64,000 nt of DNA, taken from NCBI RefSeq assembly GCF_907164915.1, contig NC_061864.1, positions 2,592,389 to 2,656,388 on the forward strand, in the 5' to 3' direction. Under the pieces are notes generated by a model that saw only the letters and a program-made list of their open reading frames with translations, made no database searches and was not told the origin of the DNA. Positions 11,368-25,300 of this stretch are shown one piece after another. Every line of letters begins with the position of its first letter. Position 1 is the stretch's first letter. Both the position numbers and the translations under genes were made by a program. This stretch comes from Impatiens glandulifera. Lineage: Eukaryota > Streptophyta > Magnoliopsida > Ericales > Balsaminaceae.

Positions 11368-14300
11368 TCAATATTGTTGCCTTTGATCATATATCCTTAG
11401 GGTAAGTTCTTGAATATCATGCATGCCTTGTCTATCAAAAGCTTCCATTATCTCTTGTAATTGGATTTCATGACCAAACGAGTTTGGCCCGGGCTCGAAG
11501 GTTGAATAAGCTTCGCGTTCTCTTCCACTCGCAATGACAAAGTCCATATCTTCGGAAATACTAGACCGGCTAGGAATGAAGGGAGCACCCGGGGATGGTG
11601 TGAATGTTACATTACCAACAGGTTCTTGTACATCTCCAATATCATCATGACGATCGCCTTCAATTTGGTGAAGATCCATATTGTCTTTGTGATTTTTCTT
11701 TTCCTTGTTTTTCATTCTCTTGAGCCAAGACTTGAGATCGTATCGCATCAAGAAATGTCTGTGCTCGAAGATTAACATGGCGAGGAATATAATTATAGCG
11801 AAGGAAGAAGCAACGCCAACAATGAGAAACAATGCCCAAAAACTCCCGAGACTAAGTCTATTTGAATCTACCTTCGGATCTTGATCATGTGGACAGTTTT
11901 TTCCACCCATAAACATTGCCTTTTCCAGCTTCTCAATCTTTTGATCTCCTTCAATTACATTTAAAATCTCCATTGAAACATCGGCTACCAATGGTGATCC
12001 TTTCGGGAAAGCCTGGTTACACATGATTGTTACATAGGTTTAAGAGAGTATTTCAAAATAGGTTAGTAAAGGAGATGGAGAACATACAAATCCAAAGCCT
12101 CCTGTCCTAGAAATAGACTCCATGGTATACTTTGAGCAGTACTTCCCAATAAATTGCTTCAAATAAGGGCTTTCGTCAAAAGCAGCCACAATTCTTTTGT
12201 TCGAGAACTCGACATCCAATTCTTCCATCGAGTTGTATGTCTTAAGTTGAGAATCCTTAAAACCCATATGTTTAAGGAACCTCAAAAGAAATGTTCCTTC
12301 AGGATATCCAACACTATATCCTTTAAGGATAAGATCATTTACGTTTGTAACCGATGGCACGAGTTGTTGAACCGTCAATAACGACGTCAAGCTAGCCGTG
12401 TAACTTTGTGTCAAAATTAGAACCACAAAGCACCATATGATCACCACTAGTCTAGCCAAATTGCTAACCACCTGTTCCCCTACACATGCCATGCATGTCA
12501 TTGAGAATAAGTTAAACTGAAAATGAATATATAAATAAGTTAGGAGAGGAATTAATCTATTACTATGTGCAAGGAACATTATAGAGAAGGAGAACCAAAA
12601 GCTAGTGCTGACTTGATGAAGTCGAGAGCCCCCAAAATCGTCATTAGATCTATGCTCAAGAATCCAAATCACGAATCCAACGAATATGAAGAAACATCCA
12701 CTAGTGACCCATAGATCCCATGTTAATGGCTTCAAGAAAGCCAAAGGGTTTTTAGTTTTCTTGTCCTTGTAGGGCATGATCATCGAAACCCCTGACTCCA
12801 TGTATGGTAATGTGAAATCCACGTACAAAGATCTATTTGCTACTATCGTCACATCTCCAACCACAACGTCAAAATTCTTGCGAAACGAAAGACAAAAATA
12901 AATAAATAATTTGACAAATTAAAAAAAATGTATATGCATGTTATAAATTAGTTAAAAGAGAAATTGTAACTCACCCCAAGAAAAACTTGATATACCAAGT
13001 CATCGTAGTCACCTATGGCCATCCCATTGCTACCCATAAAAGGGTGGTACTCGTAAGAAACATAATATGGCATTCTAGCCATCACAGCATCAAATACATC
13101 AATACAATAGCCAGTAACCTTGGTCACATTTGTATCATTTTCTATTGTAACTTTCACAAAGTCTCCAGATCCTTCATTCACGGGCACTCCAACCTTCAAT
13201 GGTTTTCCTCCCGACGGAATACCCCAGCCCTTCGGAGTCGATCGACCTTCGCCGGGCCAAATGACAGATTTTAGTTTGGTATTGGAATTCACTTGGTGGT
13301 TATCTTTCAAATCTTTCGATATCCCATTTGTTGGTGTCCAAAATCCGATACCTCTTTCACCAAGATCATCAATAAAGTTTACAATTTGGAAGGAGGATGA
13401 TTGTAGCTCCCCATTCATGATATGAAAATCTCCACTAATGCCTTTAAACTTAGTTCTCGATAATTCTTGATTAATGAATTTTCCCATTTGAGAAATTTCA
13501 ATAGTCTCGAGATCATTCGTACCACTTGAGTTTAATCCCCTAATCTCCTTAAAGGTTGAGTTATCTTTATAAGATTTTTCTACTGCAATAGCAAGTGCAG
13601 TTGCAGCATCATACGCCCATAACCCAATAGTATTTAGATTTCTATCATCTAAGTTATTTTTTCGGGCTTCACTCTTCCATCGAGATATAAAATCTTCTAG
13701 CCGTCTTGTTCTTGGAATGTGAGGTTTTATTCCAAGAACACCGTGCATTGAGTCTATCTCGACTAAGTTAGAAGGGTTGATTATACTTAATGTATTTGTT
13801 ATTCCATTGGTTGTGATCCAAACATATCCTTCATTCATCATCCCAATCTCTTTGGCCTTGTTAAATAATCTAAAGCCTAGCATGTGGTCCATATGTACAA
13901 TAAAGACCCTAGTTTGCATCATCATAAGCTTATAAAGCTCAACTAATATCTCGTCATCGCTAGCTAAAGGATGAATGAAACTTCTATGAGAAATACGAGC
14001 ATCAACCTTTTGCAAGGCATTGGCAAGAAATGGCAAGATACCTGCTCCAAATGCATTGTCCACGTAAATGGGAACGACTTCTCGCCACCCGAATGAATGA
14101 ATAAGAGATGCAATAGCATCAACTTGACTCGAGTCATTCAATGTGGCACGAACAAAGTATTCGCTACGAAGGGAAGAGAGAAACGTACTTGTAGCCGAAA
14201 AAGAAACAATCGGAACGTGAGCATCTTCCCCCATGTTAATGACAAAGTCAGCTTGCATTGAGGTTGGAGGCCCTATGATGGCTTCTACTTCCACATTTTT

Positions 14301-15293
14301 TAAAAGGTCCAAAGCTGCAATAAAATATATATCTTTTAAAATGTAGGACCTTTTTAGTAAATAAAATCTAGAAAATTTTAGAATATTGCTACAAAAAAAT
14401 AATTCATATGACCAAACTATTTACAGAAAATTCAACACTATAATTAATGCAATTAGAGAGACAACTCATTTGAAAATTGAAATATCTATACTAGTCAAAC
14501 ATTTCATTGTATGAATAGTTTTTCAAAGGAAAATGAATAACATTTTCACTAGTCCTAAGAAAAGAATATCAAAGAGAAACAAGATGATGCATGGAAAGAG
14601 CTAAAACCAATATTTATATTTAGCTAATTGTACCTTAACAATACTTAACATAACCTTAATTAATTCCTAATTAATAATATATAATTTATATGAGATTTGA
14701 TTTATTTTTTTTAAATTGAGATTATTTTTATTAAGCCATGGTCTCTTAAAGATTGCAAATAATGATATTAACAACAAATTCTCAATAAACACATAAAAAA
14801 CAGATTGATGACATGTAAGGTGCATGCTGACTTATATTTAAACAGGTAGGTACTTTGTTCTTGGAATTAATATTGGTTTACATTTAATAATAAAAAAGTC
14901 AATGACTTTAAGAGGGATAGAAAGAAAGTTCAATTTAATTTGAATTTAATTTACAAATAAGTTGTAAACAAATTAAGAGAAAGAAAGAATTATAAGTAAT
15001 TAACCTGCAGCAGAAGCAGCAAGAACGGTTCCTTTGGAGTCTCTAACATGGAGGGAAATTCTGGTTTTGTGATATTTTGAATGAGAATTATTATTAATAT
15101 TAGCGTAGAAATCGGACATGGCCATGGAAATGCAGGTAAGACCCATCTTTCCTTGGTCGGTTTCCATGTCCAAAATCACTCCCACGTCTACGTTAATTAC
15201 TGCACCCATGGAACAAGAACAGCATCCAAAGAAGATGAAGATGATGATCAGTACTGGTGAGAGGAGAAATCGGCCGATAGATGGCTCTTTCAT
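11368..15293 (-). CDS. GLR-B: glutamate receptor-like channel, clade II type, intact
   Basis: Tandem paralogue with the same predicted role as GLR-A. Exons on the minus strand are 15293-15005, 14314-12975, 12876-12564, 12479-12088 and 12012-11368, phases 1, 0, 1, 0, giving 992 codons without interruption. Residues 1-30 are a signal peptide ending near CCSCSMGA. The amino-terminal domain starts VDVGVILDMETDQGKMG and includes LDLLKN, IIGPPTSMQADF and GWREVVPIYVDNAFG. S1 holds GYCIDVFDAVMARMPY and ANRSLYVDFTLPYMESGV; M1 is about 584-606; the pore loop is FWFSFSIMFLAH; M3 ends SYTASLTSLLTV; S2 has VAAFDESPY; M4 is about 832-856; the tail is ~130 residues. Intron 1 is only 690 bp and appears free of insertions, so this gene is the best model for the cluster's ancestral layout. 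Confidence 0.95.
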
Positions 15294-16959
15294 ATTTACT
15301 AATTAGTTCATTCAGTTATAATTGCTTCATCATTCATCTAAATATAGTTGATCATATATATATTTATATAGTTGATCAGATGTTGACGTTTTTATTATTA
15401 TTATTTTATTAACTAACCAAGAAACTTATCTATATTTTCCACGAACTTTCTAATTTTCTTTTCATTCAAGTTAACAAAGTCATATATAATTATATTTGTG
15501 ATTGCATTGCTTTGCATGGAGAAATCAAATCACAATGATCAACAAGAATGTATACAAAATCAACATATTTGACTAAATATTGAAGAAGCTAATTCAACTA
15601 CAATAAAGAGCTAAGATAATGAAACTAGACTCGCAATTCAGGTCGGGTTTGTTAACAAGTTGAGTGTCTAAATCGGATCTATTAGTAATTTGAGTTAAAA
15701 TATCTAATATGAATAGTTTATTTGTTATTGACATGAACTCCACCCGATTGACCCGACTCAACTTGAACCAAACTCGATGTAATTAATATATCATCTCTCT
15801 ATTTTAGATTAAAAGAGTGAGTGAAAAGGGTAAACACAACTCTACAAAAAGGAATTGTAAACGAGTTGACGGGTCTATTTTGAATCATTTTAGGTCGATC
15901 CAATTTTGACAAATTTATTAATCAAGTTAAACGTAATGACTTATTTCGATCCGAACCCAAAAATATATGACCCTAATGATTTTTCGTGTTCGGTTCGGAT
16001 CGTATTTTTGTGTCGAGTTAGAAGCTAAATTGACAGGACTAGTATTTATATTGATAAAAAAAACTTAAAAAATATTAATGCATTTTTTTTTGAAAGAAAT
16101 AGAAAATATTTAGTATTTTAGTTTATGAATTGAACGATGAAATTGAAACGAGAAAAGATACGAAATTATGTTTAATTATAGTTGATTTTTTTTAAAAAAA
16201 AAAAAAACTAATTGAGCACGGTATAATTAAGTACACGCGACATGTCCTCATTGAGTTGAGGTATAAGAAACAAGAATTTATCAACAAAACTATAATCTTA
16301 CAAAACAACAAGAACGTGTAGAATTAACCCTAAAAATATGAAAGTCTATTGAAAATCAGGAGGTTAATCATTCAGAGAGAATTTCAACTTACAAAATTTG
16401 TTAAAATATGGATTCATCAAGAAGTGGTATTAGTTGGAATGTTGAATTGAAATATAACTTGAGTGAACACTAAAAGAGAACAATTGAAAAAAAAAAGTCA
16501 TTGGAAGGATCATAGTAATTAATTAGAAATTGTTTGTCAAGAGACTTACATACCTTGATATTAGCTAGATTTTATATGCATTTTTATTCCCTCTTTGATT
16601 AGAAAAATTATTATTTCACTTGGAGCTTAACAAGAATCTCTCATTCTTTAAATTAAAAAAACAATATACTCATTTTTCAAAACAATTAAAACTCAATACT
16701 TTTCAACATACCACTAGTATCATTCAGGACTTGGTCTTTAATTAGATTAATAAATATACACTTCTTAAATTACGCATTAACCAATACACATCAAATGATT
16801 ATAAGATGTTAAATATTATAATAAACTAGCTAAATTTTTTATTTAAATTTTTTTTATATACTATAATAGATGAAAACATGACATCTTTTAAACAGACCAA
16901 TAAAATCATAAATAAATAAATAAAAATACTCAAAAGAAACAAAGTAATAACAAAATAAA

Positions 16960-17039
<80 letters not shown>

Positions 17040-19340
17040 TTTATTTAATCATATGTAGCTTGGATGTCTAGACCAAGTTAAGGGAGTCTAACTAATTAAT
17101 TATTAAGGGAGGCTGACTCATTCATGCAATTAATTATAAGGAATTGTAATTAATTAATTAATTAATTAATTAATAGATTAAAAGTAGGAATTTTAAGTCA
17201 AAACTAGCAAGTCTATAAAATATTGGTGTGACCAAGAACCCAAACCTTTGAAATTACTGAAAAATTGAATCTTTGACAAATTCTATATATAGCAATTTTG
17301 TCCATTTCATTTTAGTTATATACCAATTAATTAACATTTTTAAAACTTTGGAGCTTGTTTGATGTCGAGTTAGTTTGAATAAATTCATATTATAATTAAA
17401 CTTAAATTTTTTGTTAGATTGATGAAAATTTATTTATTTGGATTAAATTATTGAAATATTTTATAAACTTAAAATATAAATAATTTGATAATTTTAATGA
17501 GAATTAATCATACATCATTATGATGATGGGAGGGAGTGGGAGATTGCCGTCCCTTCATCATCTTTACATTTGAGTACTTATTTTCGTTTTTTATTTCAAT
17601 TTTTAAACACTTTTTATTTTAAATAAAATTATATTTGTAATAATGAGATAAAGAATTATTTGAAAAAACAAATAACCTCATGTCAGACAAGCTCCAAAGG
17701 TACAATCTTGTTATATGAATTTAAGTTTGACAAATAATTTTAAATTTGACTAAATTGTGTTTAAATTATTTATAAAACCAAACAAGTCCTTGTCTCATTT
17801 TTAAATTATGGAAATTATTAATTATTGAAATTGTTGACTGAAGCGTTGGACCAGTCCCAGTCGTAATCACTTGGACCCGACTGCACCTCTAATTAATTGT
17901 CTTCATCTAATTATATTTATTTATTTCCCTTTAAGGAAATTATATTTATATTTATTTTTGTTAGGAATGATTAAATAAAAATAAACTTTTTTATATTTCG
18001 GTTAATTTAGAAATTTATTTTGGCTTAATACATTCTTAATTAAAATTTAAAATGTGTCAATAGAGAACATTTAATAAAAAAATAATGCTCTAGATTGAAG
18101 GAGTTCAAATGTACTTACTCAGATACCATTTAAAAGATTAGTAATATATATTTATTTGATTATATTTATATTAATAATTATCTACACATATAAATGCTAA
18201 AATAATACAATAATATTAAAACTGAGATCTAATTATATTAAATCTTGTTATAAGTATATGTAATAAGAAAGTTAGTAACAGTGGTAAGAATTGTCTTAGA
18301 AAATTGAAATGTCACGATTCAATTCAAATTATAAGATTTGAATGGAGTGTGAGGTCAATACTAATTTTCTTAATTAAAAAATAAATAAATTTAAAATGAG
18401 TTACATATTAAAAATTAACTAATAAATAATACAAGATAATACTACAAAATAATGAAGTAGTGCAAGTCGAACGAATTAATGAAAGAGTGTCGAAAAAATC
18501 TCTACCAAATATTTTGTGTGATAGTTAAAATTACCCTTAGCTAAGAGTTGGTAAACAACGTTGAAAAATGTCAATGTCAAGTAAAAATGAATCATCAACA
18601 TATATAGCCGAAATAGTGAGAAATTCATATAAATAATAAAATATTTAGAAACTTTTATTGAAAATATGAAAAATAACTCTAAATTCGATTATTTCGTCTC
18701 CTTTACTGTTAAGAATGAGACGGATATGGATTAGAGAAATTATCACCAACACAATCGAATGATACGAGCAATAAACGACCCACCAATAATTATTATTATT
18801 ATTCCAATAATTATTATTATTATTCGAATTATAAAAATTCAAGACGAAAGAACCGATTAGGTTAAAACTGTTATCATACATATATATATTAATAGTTTGA
18901 ACTCTAAAAAGTCTAATATTTAAAAATAATTATTAGTTGATTATTGTAAAAGTTTGTCGATTATTGTAAAACTTTGTCGTTATTGGAGGTAAATAACAAA
19001 TTATCAAATATTTTTGTAAGTTAATATATAAATAATTATGTGAAAAATCTTGAAAACTTTTTCCTAGTATTTTTGTGAGCTTATGAGAATGAGAAAAATG
19101 CAATATTAATTTAGTATTCCAAGAGGGTTTTGTATTAATATTTCAAAATAAAAATGCATTTAAAGAGATTTTAGTCCAAACAAAATATATATTATTTATC
19201 TTTAAATCACTAAACTACTAGTATATTATATATTTTAAAAGATTTGCATATATATATAAAAGTTTAATTAGGTAACAAATTTTTTTGCTGGACTTAATAC
19301 AGATAAAAACATCTATTATATGTGATTATTGATGCATTCC
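15294..19340. other. Intergenic spacer between GLR-B and GLR-C
   Basis: About 4 kb without a supportable gene. The first 100 bases upstream of the GLR-B start resemble the matching region of GLR-C (the ATCATTCATCTAA block). A stretch near 15630-16020 has repeated GGGTC/GGTCG motifs in both orientations (for example AGGTCGGGTTTG and CACCCGATTGACCC), which suggests a transposon relic. A pure AT run occupies about 16976-17034 and ATTA repeats lie near 17145-17175 and 18785-18830. Confidence 0.5.
16976..17034. repeat. (AT)n microsatellite
   Basis: Uninterrupted AT dinucleotide run of about 59 bp in the GLR-B/GLR-C spacer. Confidence 0.97.
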
Positions 19341-22300
19341 TTAATGAATCCTTAGGGTAAGTTCTTGAATATCTGCCAGGCCTTGTCTATCTTGATTTTG
19401 AACTTCAATTATCTCTTGGAGTTGGATTTCGTGACCAAACGAGCTTGGCCCGGGCACGAAGGTTGAATAAGTTTCGCGTTCTCTTCCACTCGTATCGACA
19501 AAGTCCATGTCTTCGGAAATACTAGACCTGCTAGGAATGAAGGGAGCACCCGGGGATGGAGTGAATGTTACATTACCAACTGGTGCTAGTACCTCTCCAA
19601 TATCATCATGATGATCATTTTCAATTTGGTGAAGATCCATATTATCTTTGTGGGTTTTTTTCCCCTTGTATTTCATTCTCTTCAGCCAAGATTTGAGATC
19701 GTATTGCATCAAGAAATGTCTATGCTCGTAGATTAACATGGCGAGGAATATAATGACAGCGAAGGAAGAAGCAACGCCAACAATGAGGAACAATGCCCAA
19801 AAATTCCCGAGACTGAGTCTGTTTGAATCTACTTTTGAATCTTGATGTTGGCAATCCTTAAACAATGCTTTTTCCAGTTTCTCTATCTTTTGATCATTTT
19901 CAATCACGTTCAAGATCTCCCTAGACACATCGGGAACCAATGGTGATCCTTTCGGGAAACCCTGTGTTAAGAAGTTGAGTTAATTTCTTGTTCGCTAGTA
20001 TATAATAATAAGATGAGCTAATTAATGAGAGTGAACATATATACATACAAATCCAAAGCCTCCAGTCATAGAAATAGGTCTCATGTCCATTATATACTTT
20101 GAGCAGTATTTCAGAACAAATTGCTTCAAATAAGGGCTTTCATCGAACGCGGCGAGTATACTTTTGTTCGAGAATATGGCATCCAATTCTTCAGTTGACT
20201 TGTACATCTTAAGTTGAGAATCCTTAAAACCCATATGTGTAAGGTAGGTCAAAACAAAGGAGCCTTTAGGGTATCCAACACTCTGTCCTCTATTGATAAG
20301 ATCTTGAACATCTGTAATTGATGGCTCGAGCTGTTGAACTGTCATCCATGATGTCAAGCTAGCCGTGTAGCTCTGGGTCAAAATTAGAACCACAAAGCAC
20401 CATATGATCACAACTAGTCTAGCCAAATTGCTAACCACCTGTTCTCCTACACATGCCAAGTCATTGAGAAGATAGTTCAACAAAAAATTGATGTTAAAAA
20501 TGGAAGATAGTAAGTAAGTTGGGAGAGGAATTTACTATGTGTAAGGAACATTATAGAGAAGGAGAACCAAAAGCTAGTGCTGACTTGACGAAGTTGAGAG
20601 CCACCAAAATCACCGTTCGATCTATGTTCAAGAATCCAAATCACAAATCCAACGAAGATGAAGAAACACCCACTAGTGACCCATAGATCCCATGTTAATG
20701 GCTTCAAGAAAGCCAAAGGATTTTTAGTTTTCTTGTCCATGTAGGGCATGATCATCATCACCCGAGACTCCATGTATGGTAACGTAAAATCCACGTACAA
20801 AGATCTGTTTGCTAATATCGTCACATCTCCAACCACGACATCGTAGTTCTAGCAATGTGAATGACAACAAAATGTGAGCAAATTCAAAGAAAAAAATAAA
20901 ATTAAAACACAATAAGTTGGGTCCAACTATACCTTCCGCTGCTTAGGAAACAGACACTTCAACCACCTAGCTACAATGCATTACGAAATTCAAAAAACTT
21001 ACGAAGAAAAATCGTAACTCACCCCGAGAAAAACCTGGTACACCAAGTCATTGTAGTTACCAATCGCCTTCCCACTAGGGTTCTCGAAAGGGATGTAATC
21101 GTAAGGAACATAATATGGCATTCTAGCCATAACAGCATCAAATACATCAATACAATAGCCAGTAACTTTGGTCACATTGGTGTTCTCTTCTCTTATAACT
21201 TTCACCAAGTCTCCGTCTCCCTCATTCACAGGCACTCCAACCCTCAATCGTTTTCCTTTCAACGGAATATCCCAACCCCTTGGTTTTGATCGACCTTCGC
21301 CGGGCCAAATGACAGGCTTGAGTAATTTGGTATTGGAATTAACTCGGCTGTTATTCTCCAATTGTCTCGATATCCCATTTGTTGGCGTCCAAAACCCGAT
21401 CCCTCTCTCACGAAGATCATCAATAAAGTTTACAATTTGGAAGGCGGATGATTGTAACTCCCCGTTTATGATATGGAAATCTCCACCAATGCCTCTAAAC
21501 CTAGTTCTCGATAATTCTTGGCTAATATATTTTCCCATTTGAGAAACTCCAATTGTCTCAAGATCATTCGTACCGCTTGAGTTTAAGTTTGTTGTAATGT
21601 TTAGTCCTCTCGTTTTCCCAGCAACTGAGTTAATCTGATAGGCCTTTTCGACGACAATCGCAAGTGCAGTTGCAGCATCATACGCCCATAACCTGAAAAT
21701 ATTTAGATTTGTATCATCTAAGTTACTTTTCCGGGCTTCATTCTTCCATCTGGATACGAAATCTTTTAGTCGCCTTGTTCTGGGAACGTGAGGTTTTATT
21801 CCAAGAACCCCGTGCATTGAGTCCATCCCGACTAAGTTAGAAGGGTCGATTATACTTAACGAATTTGTTATTCCATTGGTTGTGATCCAGGCATATCCTT
21901 CATTCATCATCCCAATCTGTTTGGCCTTGTTGAATAATCGAAAACCAAGCTTGTGGTCCATATGTACAATGAAAACCCTAGTTTGCATCGTCATAAGCTT
22001 ATAAAGCTCGATTAATATCTCGTCATCGCTAGCTAAAGGATGAATAGAAGTTCTATGAGAAATTCTAACATCAACATTTTGCAAGGCATTGGCAAGAAAT
22101 GGCAAGATAGCTGCTCCAAATTCATTGTCCACGTAAATGGGAACTACTTCTCGCCACCCAAAGGAATGAATAAGAGATGCAATAGCATCAACTTGAGTCG
22201 AGTCATTGAATGTGGCACGAAAAAAGTAATCGCTTCGAAGGGAAGAGAGAAACGTACTTGTAGCCGAAAAAGATAGAATCGGAACTTGAGCAATTTCCCC

Positions 22301-25300
22301 CAAATTAATGAGAAAGTCAGCTTGCATTGAGGTTGGAGGCCCTATGATGGCTTCTACTCCCACGTTTTTCAAAAGGTCCAAAGCTGCAGCAGCAGCAGCA
22401 GCAACAATGTAAAAATATTGTTTAAACAATCTATCTAATTGTTAAAGGCAATAAGAAGTAGAGGAATGAAATTTCAAATTCTAGGGTTTCAGCCCGGTGA
22501 CCAATTCGTCGTTGTTACAGTCGCACGCCGCCCACTCGCCGCCTTGGTCGTTCGCTGGCTCCTCGCAACTGCCATGGGAGGCGTAAGAAATGGAAGCTAC
22601 CCTTTTGATTCAGAGGAGGAATACGTCGATTGAAGATGAAAGATGAATGATGATCAAAATCATCGTTTTTAGCCTCTCCCTGTTGTGATTGATCATACTG
22701 TTTCGTGCTCACACTGCCACGCCCCAAACCCCCGACATCAGAATGAAGGTCCCTTCCCGCTTGGGAAATTTGATGGAATAACCCTCATAAGAGGGGAATT
22801 TCCACTATTAACAGGTCATTAATAAATTTTTCATTTTTGACCTTTTGCCAAGGCAAAAGGTCAGTTTTACCCTTTATTAAAAAAAAAAAATAAAAAAAAT
22901 TTGATTTTCATTCTCCCCCGTCTTCCTTTCCCTCGAACCCAGTTCTCCTTTCACTCCCCCGTCTTCCTTTCCCAGTTCTCCTTTCACTCCCTCTCTCTCG
23001 TTTCCAACTTCGACGACGTCCTCTCCCTCGAACCCTCCCCGACGAGCTCCGACGACAAACAAGAGCCCCCGACAAATACGTCGAATGTGAGTTTATCTTC
23101 TTTCTATCCTAGTTCTCCATTTTATTGTTTAGGTTTAGTTTTGGGTTTAAAATGCTTCTGTCGATGGCTGTTGCAGGGTTTTGGGTTTATTGTCGATGGC
23201 GACGATGCATTTTCGCAGACGACAGTGCATCTGTCGCAGACGACAGTGCATCTGTCGCAGACGACAGTGCATCTGTCGCAGACGACAGTGCATCTGTCGC
23301 AGACGACAGATGCATCTGTCGCAGGAAGAATACACTATTCGCCTGCGACAGATGCATCTGTCGTCTGCGACAGATGCACTGTCGTCTGCGACAGATGCAC
23401 TGTCGTCTGCGACAGATGCACTGTCGTCTGCGACAGATGCACTGTCGTCTGCGACAGATGCACTGTCGTCTGCGACAGATGCACTGTCGTCTGCGAAAAA
23501 TGTCATATTTTCTTTAAATTAGTGGTATTTACTTTCATTATTCTGACTTATTGATTTTTTGCAGATGGCACCAACCAAATGCAAAAACAAAACTGTAATT
23601 GAGAACTTTCCTGGACGTGTTTCATGGAAATCTACTTGCACCTGCTTGTTAAAGACCAAGGACAAGTTTAATCACTTTGGTCTTATGGAAAGGGCTATGA
23701 AGAGTCAAGTTTAATTATTCTGACTTGAATGTAAACCTTATGTATTTATTTTTGAATGTAAACCTTATGTATTTATTTTTGAATGTAATGTAGTTTGCTA
23801 TTTTGAATTCAAATATAATATAGTATATATATATATATAATTAAGCACAAAACATAAATGAAATGCATCTGTCGCATGCGACGGTGCATCTGTCGCAGGC
23901 GGGAAATGCATCTGGTGCATGCGCCAGATGCATTTCCCGCCTGCGACAGATGCACCGTCGCCTGCGACAGATGCACCGTCGCATGCGATAAATGCATCCC
24001 TGCTACTTCTATTTGTCCTGCGACAGATGCATTCCTGCATTCCTGAAATCAATCCTGCTATTTCTCTTTGACAACACAATAGATGACAACACTTAAACAG
24101 ATGAAATATGAAGATGATCAAAACCCTACCCAAAAAACAGTTTGATCAACACCCTACCCCAAAAACAGATGATCAAAACCCTACCCAAAAAACAGTTTGA
24201 TCAACACCCTACCCAAAAAACAGTTTGATCAACACCCTACCCCAAAAACAGATGATCAAAACCCTACCCAAAAACAGTTTGATGTACATACAAAAACGGT
24301 TTGATCAAAACTCTAAAACAGTTTCATGCCAAAGATTGGGCACTTGATACATCTTGCTGCTCAAACACATCCTGCTGCTCAGATACATCTTGTTGTCTTG
24401 GGAATACATCTTGTTGACTTGGGAATACATCTTGCTGCTCAAACACATCTCGATGCCTTGGTAAGATATCTTGCTGCTCAAAAATGTCATTTTCTGGTCT
24501 TTCACTTTGTTGAGTTGAAGGTATTGACTTCTCTACTAAGGAGACACATAGCGGGGCGCGATGATTGGGCAGTGAAGACGAGAGTTCTTGTAAATAGAAC
24601 GCCACATCGCTATCTCCAATGATTGTTGCAGGAGGAGAATTGATCATTAGCATATTATACTTTAACTTGAACACTAAGTCATATCTTAGTTTGTCCACAC
24701 CAATAGAATTATAGACAATTGAAGCTAACTCTTCATATGTAGCATTTCGGGGTACATTCACACCACGACACGAACTTGAGACAAAAGAACTAACCCCACA
24801 ATCATCAGTTTTCCAGTCTCCATCAAAGAGTAGAAAAACACCAACATTCATGTGATCTGCAATTGAAAAAAATTCAAAGAAGTCAGTGACAGTGACCAGG
24901 TAAAGGAGGAAAATGCAAGGAGGAAAATGCAAGGAGGAAAATGCAAGGAGGAAAATGCATCTGTCGCAGGCGACAGTGCATCTGTCGCAGACGACAGTGC
25001 ATCTGTCGCAGGCGGGAAATGCATCTGTCGCAGGCGGGAAATGCATCTTTCGCATGCGACAGATGAACTGTCGCATGCGACAGATGCATTTCCCGCCTGC
25101 GACAGATGCATTTCCCGCCTGCGACAGATGCATTTCCCGCCTGCGACAGATGCATTTCCCGCCTGCGACAGATGCACTGTCGCCTTCGTCACCTTCTTCG
25201 GATGTATATTTCACTGTAAAACATATCAGCCAAGCTCTAAAACCATTATTCCATGACCTAACCTACATCCTAGACTCTAAACAACAAAACCCTAAAAGGA

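Noticed and set aside
23125..23554. Repeat proteins (DDSASVA, SQTTVHL, ATDALSS) of 113-217 residues in several frames
   Set aside because: A 21-bp repeat is open in several frames on both strands by arithmetic; none has a family match, and the array lies between splice-like signals.
23215..25190. Regularly repeated ~21-bp units that might be taken for a CRISPR array
   Set aside because: There are no unique spacers between repeats, the units run head to tail and then invert, and the window is plant nuclear DNA within a transposon.
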